Positions 53,528 to 61,311 of a DNA stretch of 62,933 nt are shown here, piece by piece. The notes below the pieces were generated by a model. That model was given only the letters and a program-made list of their open reading frames with translations, was not told the DNA's origin and searched no databases. A program made the position numbers and the translations under genes. Every line of letters begins with the position of its first letter. Within the stretch, counting starts at the first letter, position 1. Source of the stretch: Bacteroidales bacterium UBA1176 (GTDB lineage: Bacteria > Bacteroidota > Bacteroidia > Bacteroidales > WCHB1-69); contig DBYW01000026.1 in NCBI GenBank assembly GCA_002311645.1, positions 1 through 62,933 on the forward strand. Reading direction: 5' to 3'.

Positions 53528-54385
53528 TTACAGGTCGCTGTAGTTGCCTTGGAAGGTTGTGCCACCGTTGATGTCACCGGTGGTGAAGCCCTTCTTGAGC
53601 CATCTCATGCGTTGTTGGGAGGTGCCGTGGTTGAACGACTCGGGAGTCGCATAGCCGCGCGCCTTTTTCTGAAGGTAGTCGTCGCCGATGACGGAGGCGG
53701 TGTTGATGGCTTCCTCCAAGTCTCCGTCCTCGAGGGATCCGAACATCTGGTTCTCGTGGTGCGCCCAAACGCCGGCGTAATAGTCGGCCTGCAGCTCGGT
53801 GCGCACGCTGATTTGATTGCTCTCTTTTTCACTGACTTGGGCCATCTTCTGGTGGGCTTGTGAGAGGGTTCCGCGCAGGTTCTGCACGTGGTGCCCCACC
53901 TCGTGCGCGATGACGTATGCGTAGGCGAAGTCGCCGTCAGCGCCCAACGACTGGCGCATGGTGGAGAAGAACGACAGGTCGATGTAGACCGTTTGGTCGG
54001 CAGAGCAGTAGAAGGGACCGACAGCGGCGGTGGCGTTGCCGCAAGCCGACTGCACCTGGTCGGTGAACATCACCAATTTGGGCGGAACATACTGTTGGCC
54101 GATCTTTTTGAATTGCGCGCTCCAGACGTCCTCGGTGCTGGCTAAGATTTTCTTGGTGAACGAGGCCAGTTCCTCTTCTTCGGCAGTCGGTGTGTAGTTG
54201 CTCTCAGTTTGGCTGCCCCCATTGGCTTTGTTCACAGTTTGCAGCACTTCAGAGGGGTTACGCCCCATCAGGAGGGCGATGAGCCCCACGATGATGGTGC
54301 CGCCGATGCCCAAGCTGACGCCGGCTGCTCTTTTTCCCCGTCGGTCTTCGACGTTGGTACTTTCTCTTCTTCCTTCTAAATCCAT
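53528..54385 (-). CDS. Neutral zinc metallopeptidase, YpfJ family
   Basis: 285 residues. A cytoplasmic N-terminus (MDLEGRRESTNVEDRRGKR), one membrane segment (about 20-42), then the catalytic domain with HEVGHHVQNLRGTL (HExxH) and ELQADYYAGVWAH holding the third ligand. ACGNATAAVGPFYCSADQTVYIDLSFF is typical of the YpfJ/YPFJ zinc-peptidase family. It is a membrane-anchored periplasmic protein. Substrate unknown. The terminator shared with arcC lies just beyond its stop. Confidence 0.93.
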   Translation of the reverse strand: MDLEGRRESTNVEDRRGKRAAGVSLGIGGTIIVGLIALLMGRNPSEVLQTVNKANGGSQTESNYTPTAEEEELASFTKKILASTEDVWSAQFKKIGQQYVPPKLVMFTDQVQSACGNATAAVGPFYCSADQTVYIDLSFFSTMRQSLGADGDFAYAYVIAHEVGHHVQNLRGTLSQAHQKMAQVSEKESNQISVRTELQADYYAGVWAHHENQMFGSLEDGDLEEAINTASVIGDDYLQKKARGYATPESFNHGTSQQRMRWLKKGFTTGDINGGTTFQGNYSDL

Positions 54386-54433
54386 TGTTTTAAGTGTTAA
54401 AGGTTAATAATTGATTTGTTGATTGTCTATAGT

Positions 54434-55885
54434 TTATGATGTTGTCTCGATGCATTCCACGATACCGTTGCGTGTGGATGTGATGCGGAACGACCGATAT
54501 TCTGTCTGCTCGTCGTGTGTGAACTGTAATACAATGTATAACGGGTAGATGCGCTGGGTGTGGATGGTGGCAGGCTCTCCGTGGCGGTTGACGGTGCCCA
54601 AGGCCAAGTCGGGGTCATCCATCTTTAAAGTGAAGTGTTGGATGTGCAGGCGCATGATATCGTGGATGCCGGAAAAACCGTATCGATTGTGCTTGCGCAG
54701 TTGCTCGTTGTCAATATGGACCTGCTTGCGGTAGAGCAGGGTCTGCTCGCCCAAGAGCGAGTTGTCGGCTTCCATGCCGGAGCGATGACGAAGTGACAGC
54801 ACCTTTTCGGGAGTCTTGCTCTCGTCGATGTAGTCCACACCCTCCTTCATCCAGCCCATCTCTGTGCCCTTGAAGCGGATGAGGGTCTTGTTGTCGAAAT
54901 ACTTGTCCTTGAGCCGGTAGGCAAAGCGCCCGCGGAAAAATTCCTTGATGCGGTCTTTGAGGATGTAGGAAACAACCAAAATTACCAAGATGAGCAGCGG
55001 ATAGTTGCCCAAATAGGCTTGGAGGGGCAGGGTGATGAGCACGTAGATGAACATGGCGATGCCGGCGGCAATGCCGAAGAAAAGCTGTTGGGCAGCCTGA
55101 CTGTCGGGCTCTGCGGCGGCCTTCAGGTAAAGAGCGCTCTCGATGTTCTTTTTCAGCAGACTGTGGCGCAGTACCAATTCGCGGTTGCCGTTGTCATCGC
55201 CCTCCTCCAAGTGACTGTAGCCCTGTTGGGTTTTGTAGGCGCGTTCGTGCAACAATAGGTCTGTGAGAAGGGACTGCGCGGTGCCGGTCTCATTGGAGGA
55301 AAATTGACGGAGGTGCTGCAGCAGCTTGTTGACTTGCACGTCGGTCAGGTGACTCAAGAACTCGTCGGCATAAGCATATACATCCACCTCCGGACGAGGT
55401 GTGTTGACCGTGCGGATGGCCCGGTATTGCTCCAATACTTGGGTGATATGCGACTCCAACAGACGGCAGCCATCTGTCAGCCGGTGTTGATCTTGCAGGA
55501 AGATTAGATCGGCTACCTCGTTGCGCAGGGCGCTCTTGAAAATGGCGGCAAACAGGCGGACGTGGAAGTTGTACTCGCTGAGGTTGGTCTCGGTGGGCTG
55601 CTCGAGATACTTCTGCAGCAATTCTTGCACGTTGTGCAGCGGGGAGGATTCTCCCTCAACCATCTCTGACAGGCGGTAGCTGGGCGTGATCAGGCGCACG
55701 TTCGACTTCACGTCGCGGTAGAACTGCTCCTTGCCGTAGGTGGCGGGGTTGATGTCCAAGCTGTAGGGCACGAAAATCCACGAGTTGACCGTGAAGTCGT
55801 TCACGCTGTCTTGCTCGCTGCCGGCGAAGCCGACCTTGAACTCGATGGAGAACTTGTCGTGGATTTTAGTGGTTACGTTAATCAT
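54434..55885 (-). CDS. Membrane protein of unknown function
   Basis: 483 residues from ATG 55885 (MINVTTKIHDKF). Two adjacent membrane segments at about 270-310 (FFGIAAGIAMFIYVLITLPL and LLILVILVVSYIL) split the protein into a helical N-terminal cytoplasmic half and a C-terminal mixed domain. The N-terminal part resembles no family I can name; FIRFKGTEMGW-like and SLRHRSGMEADNSLLGEQ segments look conserved. An in-frame extension of 21 codons upstream is hydrophobic but lacks a ribosome site. It is transcribed ahead of the YpfJ-type gene with a 48-bp gap. Confidence 0.8.
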   Translation of the reverse strand: MINVTTKIHDKFSIEFKVGFAGSEQDSVNDFTVNSWIFVPYSLDINPATYGKEQFYRDVKSNVRLITPSYRLSEMVEGESSPLHNVQELLQKYLEQPTETNLSEYNFHVRLFAAIFKSALRNEVADLIFLQDQHRLTDGCRLLESHITQVLEQYRAIRTVNTPRPEVDVYAYADEFLSHLTDVQVNKLLQHLRQFSSNETGTAQSLLTDLLLHERAYKTQQGYSHLEEGDDNGNRELVLRHSLLKKNIESALYLKAAAEPDSQAAQQLFFGIAAGIAMFIYVLITLPLQAYLGNYPLLILVILVVSYILKDRIKEFFRGRFAYRLKDKYFDNKTLIRFKGTEMGWMKEGVDYIDESKTPEKVLSLRHRSGMEADNSLLGEQTLLYRKQVHIDNEQLRKHNRYGFSGIHDIMRLHIQHFTLKMDDPDLALGTVNRHGEPATIHTQRIYPLYIVLQFTHDEQTEYRSFRITSTRNGIVECIETTS

Positions 55886-55967
55886 ACGGACATTCGCACT
55901 AAGAAAGCGCAAAAATAATAAAAATTGCGAAAACATAAAAAGGTTCACGATGAAATCGGAATATTGA

Positions 55968-56015
55968 AGAGACGTTTCATGAAACGTCTCTACGGGTATT
56001 TCATGAAACGTCTCT
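55968..56015. repeat. Palindromic repeat cluster, one and a half copies
   Basis: AGAGACGTTTCA followed directly by its complement forms a perfect 24-bp palindrome (55968-55991). A second, truncated copy (TTTCATGAAACGTCTCT) follows at about 55999-56015. The same core is at 56410-56437. Confidence 0.88.
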
Positions 56016-56215
56016 ATTGATATTGTTTTTAACCAATAATTGTTAAATATGATTGATAATCAATATGTTACAAAAATATGTGTTTTTGCAGCGGTATAAT
56101 ATTTTGAACGATGGAAAAATAGAATCAATAAAAACAACTCGTTCAAAAGGAGGGCAAATGTCAGGTGAAACCAACGGTGACAGAGGCCTTGATGAAGGTG
56201 TTCTCGTAAATGTTT
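56016..56215. other. Intergenic stretch with promoter-like box, hairpin and gene remnant
   Basis: No intact gene in 55886-56278. On the plus strand TGTTTTTGCAGC near 56080 resembles a -7 box, and TTTTGAACGA (56102-56111) pairs perfectly with TCGTTCAAAA (56139-56148). On the minus strand 56160-56220 reads YENTFIKASVTVGFT followed by stop, which resembles the end of a Bacteroidetes outer-membrane barrel protein and may be a gene remnant. A 19-codon plus-strand frame after AAGGAGG (start about 56158) overlaps it; I do not call it. Confidence 0.45.
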
Positions 56216-56256
56216 GAAAAAAACAAAAGGACGCGAAGTTGTAATCTCGCGTCCTT
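56216..56256 (-). terminator. Intrinsic terminator of the GLUG/Ig T9SS gene
   Basis: AAAGGACGCGA and TCGCGTCCTTT form a perfect 11-bp stem with a 10-nt loop; on the minus strand it is followed by TGTTTTTTT. Confidence 0.88.
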
Positions 56257-56278
56257 TGATGTTTTTGGAGGTGTGGGA

Positions 56279-59107
56279 TTATTGTTTCACAACTTTGCGA
56301 ACACCCATCACATTGCCATTGGCCACGGCCTTGACGAAATAAACGCCGGGGGCGAATGGGGAGAGGTCGATTTGTGCGGTTTGCGCGGATGACCCGGGTC
56401 CGCCCGCCTGTAGAGACGTTTCATGAAACGTCTCTACACCCACCAATTTCCCGTATGCATCAAACACGTGAATATGGGTGATGGGTGAATTGTGATTGGT
56501 GAATTGAACATTGACGATGCCGTTCGTCGGGTTGGGATAGACCGACATAGACGCGGCTAGATCGTGGTTGTCGATGCCGACGGTGATGGTGAGGTGCAGG
56601 GTCACCACGCTGTCGCAGCCGTGGATGGTCTGGAGGTTTTTGATGTAGTCGCCGGACTGGCAATAGGATTCTCCGTTCCAGATATAGCAGGAGTCGGGGC
56701 ATTCGATGGAGAACTCAGAGGTGGCGGGTTGCCACACATTGACCGTTGCGGAGGCCATTGCGTTGCACCCGGCGGCGTTGTATCCGATCACCTGGTAAGT
56801 GCCGGCCATACCCACAGTGAGGGTGTTGGCCGTGGTGCCGTCGCTCCAGAGGTAGGTCTCTCCGCCATAGGCCGTGAGGGTTGTGCTCTCACCCGCACAG
56901 ATGTCCGTCTCGCCGGAGATGGTGATGACAGGCGGTTGTGACACGAGAACTGTCACGTTGGCCGTGTTGCTGCAGCCTGCCGTGGAGGTGCCGGTGACGA
57001 GGTAAACGCCGAATGCGCTGATGCTGACCGATGCCGTATTGTCGCCCGTGGACCAGCTGTAGCTGTCCGCGCCAGAAGCGGTCAAGGTGGTGCTGTTGCC
57101 TGCACAGAGCGTCGTGTTGCCACTAATCGAGATGGTAGGCAGCGGGTTCACCGTCACGGTAACGTTCGTCGTGGCGGAACAACCTTCTGCGTTGGTGGCG
57201 GTTACGGTATAGATACCGCTCTGGCTCACGCTGATGCTGCTGTTGGTGCTGGCATCGCTCCAGAGGTAGGAGACACCGCCATTGGCCGTGAGGGTAGTGC
57301 TTTGGCCCTGACAGAGGGTAGTGTTGCCAGAGATGGTGGGCGTGGGCACAGGTCTCACGGTAAAGGTGAGTGTCAGCACACTGTCGCAACCGTTTACGGT
57401 TTGCAGCGTGTGCGTATAGGTGCCTGCCGTGGTGAGGTTCTGTCCGTAGAAGTTGTAGCTCTCGCCCTGGCAGATGCTGTGCGTGAGCGGGATGTTGTAG
57501 GTTGGGTTCACGGAAACCGAGGCGCTGGCGAGGGTAGAACAACCATTCGTGTCATTTATTGTAACGGTGTAGGTGTTGTTATCGCTTACTCGGATAGTAT
57601 TGCTGGTGTCACCGTTGCTCCATTGGTAACTGAAAATATTTGATAGGTTAGAACTGACTGTTGCAGTGAATGTGACACTATCCCCAATACATATATTTGC
57701 TGCCGATTGAATGATTGTGGCCTGCAAGTCACAGGCAAGAGTGGTAAAAGAGTTGTTGTTTCCATAGTAGGTAATTCCATTTTTTTGAACAAAAAACCGA
57801 TATTTGTAGGTGATGCCACTTTGCAAACCGTTGAGGTGATACGTGGCAGGATTATTACTTGGGACATAAACTCTGATATAGTTTGTGGATAAACTGTCCT
57901 TATAATCAAACCCTATAGAATCCACATTTCCCATATAGATGCCGTGTAGAGTTGCTTCTGTAAAGGAAATAGAATCGGCGTTTTGCGTGAGTGTATAAAC
58001 GGTGTTGCCAAATATCGGATACCCATTGTTAATGTTGGGTGTTCCGTCCATCACATAAACAATACTATCGGAGTTTAGCAAAAAAGGGAATGAGGCCGAC
58101 TTCATTGATGCCTCCGTTTTAGGAGTGCTGCCATCGGGCATATTGGCCCCGCAGGTCTCTAGATAGTAGCAATTTATAACGTTGCAACAACCGTCGCTAT
58201 ATATTCCTTTACAACGGATTCCGGAAAGAGTGCCCGTATTATAACTATTATAAATATACCCACAAGCATTAGACGAGGAGATACTTCCGGCAATTCCACC
58301 AGAATTATCTGAGGATATAATATTTCCACTATTGTAGCAACTATAAATAGTAGTACGACCACAACCGATAATCCCGCCAGAATATAAAACAGTTCCAGAT
58401 GAACTAAGAGGGATAGATTGAACGATTCCGGTGTTATAGCAATAATAAATATCAAGATTGCCTTCGTTGGAACCCACAATTCCGCCAGAATAATAGTACG
58501 ATGACACGTTTCCTGTATTATAACAGGAAACAATTAGAGTATTACTACCCGAGTTGATTTCTCCAACGATACCACCGGCCCTTAAACCATAAAGTGTTCC
58601 CGCGTTATAGCAATGTAGTAAAACAGTGTTAGTACCCATAATTCTTCCAACCACACCACCACAATAAGACCCTGACGAAGTTTTTGTATTTACGCCGAGA
58701 TTTTCACATCGAAAGCCATCACCAGTTATGCCAAAGAGTCCGTTGTAACCATAGTTGCTTGTAATGGAGATGTTATCAATAAAATGGTTGTCGCCATCTA
58801 GTTTGCCGCAAAAAAGATTTGTATAACTGTTTCCTATGGGTATCCACGCAATGTTGTTCATATCAAGGTCGGAGGTGAGTTTGAAACACACACCGCTATA
58901 GGTGGTTATGCCATTGTTCACCATCTCTGAGATCCAAGCCAAGTTCTGCGCTGTCTCAATGAGGTAAGGATCAGTCTCTGTTCCGCTGCCGTGTGTCCAT
59001 ATCGCAGCGTAACCGTCCCATACCGAGACGTTTTGTGCTTCTACGTGCTGATACATAAATGGCATTGTGTGGAGTATTAGAATGCTCCATAGGTAAATCT
59101 TTTTCAT
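56279..59107 (-). CDS. T9SS-secreted protein with GLUG repeats and Ig-like repeats
   Basis: 942 residues with a signal peptide (QHVEA-Q). GLUG-type repeats fill about 130-320 (GGVVGRI, GGIVGEI, GGIVGSN, GGIIGCG, GGIAGSI). A fibronectin-like segment follows (about 375-455), then four or five ~75-residue Ig/PKD-like repeats with TLTANGG-VSYLWSDAS patterns (about 465-770). Then a segment with CDSVVTLHLTI, and a T9SS type A sorting domain (VYPNPTNGIVNVQF ... FDAYGKLVG ... FAPGVYFVKAVANG ... VRKVVKQ). GLUG and Ig repeats point to adhesion. A 28-bp palindromic repeat is read in frame as VETFHETSL inside the sorting domain. The GLUG half is clearly more AT-rich than the Ig half. Confidence 0.93.
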   Translation of the reverse strand: MKKIYLWSILILHTMPFMYQHVEAQNVSVWDGYAAIWTHGSGTETDPYLIETAQNLAWISEMVNNGITTYSGVCFKLTSDLDMNNIAWIPIGNSYTNLFCGKLDGDNHFIDNISITSNYGYNGLFGITGDGFRCENLGVNTKTSSGSYCGGVVGRIMGTNTVLLHCYNAGTLYGLRAGGIVGEINSGSNTLIVSCYNTGNVSSYYYSGGIVGSNEGNLDIYYCYNTGIVQSIPLSSSGTVLYSGGIIGCGRTTIYSCYNSGNIISSDNSGGIAGSISSSNACGYIYNSYNTGTLSGIRCKGIYSDGCCNVINCYYLETCGANMPDGSTPKTEASMKSASFPFLLNSDSIVYVMDGTPNINNGYPIFGNTVYTLTQNADSISFTEATLHGIYMGNVDSIGFDYKDSLSTNYIRVYVPSNNPATYHLNGLQSGITYKYRFFVQKNGITYYGNNNSFTTLACDLQATIIQSAANICIGDSVTFTATVSSNLSNIFSYQWSNGDTSNTIRVSDNNTYTVTINDTNGCSTLASASVSVNPTYNIPLTHSICQGESYNFYGQNLTTAGTYTHTLQTVNGCDSVLTLTFTVRPVPTPTISGNTTLCQGQSTTLTANGGVSYLWSDASTNSSISVSQSGIYTVTATNAEGCSATTNVTVTVNPLPTISISGNTTLCAGNSTTLTASGADSYSWSTGDNTASVSISAFGVYLVTGTSTAGCSNTANVTVLVSQPPVITISGETDICAGESTTLTAYGGETYLWSDGTTANTLTVGMAGTYQVIGYNAAGCNAMASATVNVWQPATSEFSIECPDSCYIWNGESYCQSGDYIKNLQTIHGCDSVVTLHLTITVGIDNHDLAASMSVYPNPTNGIVNVQFTNHNSPITHIHVFDAYGKLVGVETFHETSLQAGGPGSSAQTAQIDLSPFAPGVYFVKAVANGNVMGVRKVVKQ
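56410..56437. repeat. Palindromic repeat inside a coding sequence
   Basis: GTAGAGACGTTTCA followed by its complement is a perfect 28-bp palindrome within the sorting domain of the T9SS gene. Its 24-bp core is identical to 55968-55991. It keeps the reading frame open. Confidence 0.9.
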
Positions 59108-59176
59108 AATCTTCTTTCTTTATTGTCGTATTAATTGAATTTCAGTTATTAATTATCAGTTTTCGCTCTTTTATTC

Positions 59177-59184
59177 CAAACTTA
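59177..59184 (-). promoter_or_regulatory. -7 promoter box for the GLUG/Ig T9SS gene
   Basis: TAAGTTTG on the minus strand, 69 bp before the ATG at 59107 and right after a T6 run. No TTG at the usual distance. Confidence 0.4.
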
Positions 59185-59320
59185 AAAAACCGTGGAACTT
59201 TCTGTCTATCGTTGAGGTTCTCGACAACCTGTAGTACAAACAAAAAGCCCACGGATTTTTACCGTGAGCGTTTCTGCTTTCTTATGTACTACATATCGAA
59301 ATTGTCGAGATTCCAACGAT
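59184..59320 (-). ncRNA. Nested inverted-repeat element with two competing terminator hairpins (putative structured RNA)
   Basis: Arms pair in order: ATCGTTG (59208-59214) with CAACGAT (59314-59320); CTCGACAA (59220-59227) with TTGTCGAG (59302-59309); GTAGTACA (59231-59238) with TGTACTAC (59285-59292). Inside, on the minus strand, GCTCACGG/CCGTGGGC (8 bp, one G-T) is followed by TTTTTGTTT, an intrinsic terminator. The CCGTGG of that hairpin can instead pair with CCACGG at 59195-59190, which is followed by TTTTTT. The element lies between the DUF4325 gene stop and the T9SS promoter. It may be an elaborate terminator, an attenuator, an independent small RNA or a MITE. I recognise no known family. 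Confidence 0.55.
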
Positions 59321-59346
59321 GCTAAGAAAAGCGAAAACGCTTTATT

Positions 59347-59409
59347 TCAATATGTTATAATTTCAATTCTTCTTATGGGTGTTTTTTGGGGTTTGGTGAA
59401 AAAATGGGG
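59347..59409. repeat. Direct repeat, left copy, bracketing the DUF4325/ATPase pair
   Basis: TCAATATGTTA at 59347-59357 and GGGGTTTGGTGAAAAAATGG at 59388 on, 41 bp apart start to start. The same two blocks recur at 60417 and 60457, 40 bp apart, with a divergent middle. Each copy lies directly after a minus-strand stop codon. Confidence 0.75.
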
Positions 59410-59422
59410 TTAATAATCTATT

Positions 59423-59719
59423 TTAATTGGCAGAGAGTGCCAGTTGTCTCCGTTTCAGGGCAAGGGCGATGTTCATCTTCGCCATGTCGTTCAGGCCGGC
59501 GAAGGTTGTTCTGTCTTTCAATTCAGAAAGGGGCATGACGAGCAACAGTTTGGCGATGCATTCGTCGGCGAAGGCGTTTGCCACCACGTCCACGCCACTG
59601 AAATCAAGCACCACTTTGCTGTCCTTTTCCATCACAGACAATAAATCCTCCCTAACCTTGGCCCCCAGAACCCGGGTGCCGAGCTGATTCCCGTAATCTT
59701 TGAATGTAAATGTTGTCAT
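59423..59719 (-). CDS. DUF4325 (STAS-like) protein
   Basis: 98 residues. FKDYGNQLGTRVLGAKVREDLLS, then KVVLDFSGVDVVANAFADECIAKLL, is the DUF4325 pattern: a short STAS-like domain in which VVLDFSGV and the following small-residue loop resemble anti-sigma-factor antagonists. The usual phosphorylatable Ser of SpoIIAA-type antagonists is not clearly placed (NAFADE). It lies 9 bp downstream of a GHKL ATPase gene, so the two probably work as an ATPase/STAS pair. What they control is unknown. Confidence 0.85.
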   Translation of the reverse strand: MTTFTFKDYGNQLGTRVLGAKVREDLLSVMEKDSKVVLDFSGVDVVANAFADECIAKLLLVMPLSELKDRTTFAGLNDMAKMNIALALKRRQLALSAN

Positions 59720-59728
59720 ACTTTTATC

Positions 59729-60379
59729 TTACCATAAATTATCTAAATCATCATCCTCTAAAAATGTCTCGTTGAAATCCGCTGCACAATCCGTTCTGTT
59801 GTCAACTACGTCGTTGGCATCGATCTCTCGATTTGTGTTTACTGCCATGAAAACTACCGTTCCGTCCACTCGCTCAATCTCACTAACAGTACTTTGCAGA
59901 CCATCATACTTCAACTGATGCTCTCCAGATGCGATAATTAACAACCCGCCGGCAAAAGTAATCAAATTTTTTGTTGTGTATAACCCAAATCCCATACCTT
60001 TTCCGTCTGTCACTTTGTCCAGAATTACATGCTGCAATGCTTCTTTCTCAGTTAAATTTCTATATAAATCATTTTCTATCAACGATTTGTGTATGCCCAT
60101 TCCATCATCAGCCACCAAAACCTGTATTTGTTTCTTTTCTGCAGAATATCGGGAAACCAAAACTCCCGACATCTTGCCCGAATGTGTCAAAACATTATCC
60201 AGAACCTCATATAAGCAATAGTTGAAAGACTGAACAATAGAGAGCTCTATGTCGTTGATTTTCAAGAATTCAGCAATTAATGCATTGCATTCGGCATTGA
60301 TGCTCTCCGCATCAAATGTGAAAATCTCGGGCACCGGAACACTTTCAAAATGATGGCTGATGAGTTTTTTTATGTTCAT
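59729..60379 (-). CDS. GHKL-type ATPase (anti-sigma/histidine-kinase-like ATP-binding protein)
   Basis: 216 residues. N box YCLYEVLDNVLTHS (about 53-66), G1 box VADDGMGI (about 90), G2 box GKGMGFGLYTTKNL (about 125-140): a Bergerat ATP-binding fold as in anti-sigma kinases. There is no dimerisation histidine domain, receiver or membrane segment. The C-terminal tail is acidic (FLEDDDLDNLW). The first 30 residues form an extra beta-rich piece. It is the first gene of the pair with DUF4325. Composition is more AT-rich than the core genes around it. Confidence 0.87.
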   Translation of the reverse strand: MNIKKLISHHFESVPVPEIFTFDAESINAECNALIAEFLKINDIELSIVQSFNYCLYEVLDNVLTHSGKMSGVLVSRYSAEKKQIQVLVADDGMGIHKSLIENDLYRNLTEKEALQHVILDKVTDGKGMGFGLYTTKNLITFAGGLLIIASGEHQLKYDGLQSTVSEIERVDGTVVFMAVNTNREIDANDVVDNRTDCAADFNETFLEDDDLDNLW

Positions 60380-60416
60380 TCTTTATTATGCTTTGTCTTT
60401 TGAAAAACGCTCTATG

Positions 60417-60480
60417 TCAATATGTTAAAAAGTCTGTTCTGTCTCTATACGCTATAGGGGTTTGGTGAAAAAATAGGGGG
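60417..60480. repeat. Direct repeat, right copy, bracketing the DUF4325/ATPase pair
   Basis: TCAATATGTTA (60417-60427) and GGGGTTTGGTGAAAAAATAG (from 60457), matching the left copy at 59347-59409 at both ends. It lies between the HEPN gene stop and the ATPase start. Confidence 0.75.
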
Positions 60481-60491
60481 GTGAAAATTAA

Positions 60492-60905
60492 TTATTTGTC
60501 TTGTTCAGACAACAGGGATTTTATACAGTCAATATAGGATATAGCTTTAGTCCTCAATTCGTTAGCTTCGTCTTGGTCGCAAAAGACAAAATCATCGTAA
60601 TCCCCACTTTGTCTCCTTTCAAAAAGTGTTGCGAAAGTTCTTCCCGTTTCGATGGGGATCAGGCCTTTGGAAACCAAGTGTAGCCCAATCATTGTTTTCA
60701 CACCGGAATGGGTTTGTGTTTGAATACCCTTCTTCAGCAGAATGGCAATAGAAGCATAGTAACAGGCATAATACAATCTGTTAATTGCTCCATGATAAAG
60801 ATGTTCATTAATCATTAAGTCCGCCTCTCGCAACGTTTCATCTGCACGATTCATGCGATAAGCGATTAAGGCATCTCTGCTCTCGTTATCCCATTGTGGT
60901 GTCAT
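60492..60905 (-). CDS. HEPN-domain protein
   Basis: 137 residues, all helical. ADLMINEHLYHGAINRLYYACYYASIAILLKKG is the HEPN core, and ERRQSGDYDDF matches the conserved Arg-x4/5-Asp-Tyr of the MNT-linked HEPN group. The RNase motif Rx4-6H of toxic HEPN proteins is not clear. Its ATG overlaps the stop of the nucleotidyltransferase gene by 4 bp (ATGA), the standard HEPN-MNT arrangement. Such pairs often act as toxin-antitoxin modules in which the nucleotidyltransferase modifies the HEPN toxin. Activity here is inferred. Confidence 0.88.
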   Translation of the reverse strand: MTPQWDNESRDALIAYRMNRADETLREADLMINEHLYHGAINRLYYACYYASIAILLKKGIQTQTHSGVKTMIGLHLVSKGLIPIETGRTFATLFERRQSGDYDDFVFCDQDEANELRTKAISYIDCIKSLLSEQDK

Positions 60906-61216
60906 AATGCTATGCCCTCCCTCATGACATTAAGATAAAAAGGTGTGACGAAAGGACGGTTGTTCCAATCCTTCTTCAAATATATCTTTGGGCTAACGCT
61001 GATGCCCGTTTGTATTTCGAGCAACATCATTTGACCGCAGATTTCCATTTCACGATCAATGGATTTCTTATCGCCCGAAAGCAGGACGAGCAAATCGATG
61101 TCGCTGTCGGGTCGGGCATCACCCCGTGCCTCGCTGCCAAACAGGATAATCTCCGCATCCGGCTCGATGGACCGGATGGCCTCCTTGGCCTTTGCCACTA
61201 TTTCTTTCCTGATCAT
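60902..61216 (-). CDS. MNT-type minimal nucleotidyltransferase
   Basis: 104 residues from ATG 61216. The nucleotidyltransferase motif is intact: IILFGSEARGDARPDSDIDLLV, with the GS and DxD residues that bind metal and nucleotide. The C-terminal part (KIYLKKDWNNRPFVTPFYLNVMREGI) is usual for MNT proteins. The frame runs open upstream across the recR promoter region, so the shorter start is chosen. It is the first gene of the HEPN-MNT pair, antitoxin-like by family. It is divergent from recR. Confidence 0.9.
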   Translation of the reverse strand: MIRKEIVAKAKEAIRSIEPDAEIILFGSEARGDARPDSDIDLLVLLSGDKKSIDREMEICGQMMLLEIQTGISVSPKIYLKKDWNNRPFVTPFYLNVMREGIAL

Positions 61217-61275
61217 TGTTGTTTTTTTCTGCGCAAAAATACGATTTTTCTTTATACAATGATAGGAAGACGCAT

Positions 61276-61291
61276 TATTTTTGTAATTTTG
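61276..61291 (+). promoter_or_regulatory. Two adjacent -7 boxes before recR
   Basis: TATTTTTG (61276-61283) and TAATTTTG (61284-61291, followed by CGGCC) both match TAnnTTTG; the second is 20 bp before the recR ATG. Confidence 0.5.
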
Positions 61292-61311
61292 CGGCCTCAA
61301 AGCCAAAACCT

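Noticed and set aside
56158..56217. 19-codon plus-strand frame after AAGGAGG
   Set aside because: Short, no known peptide; the other strand reads as a better candidate for a protein remnant.
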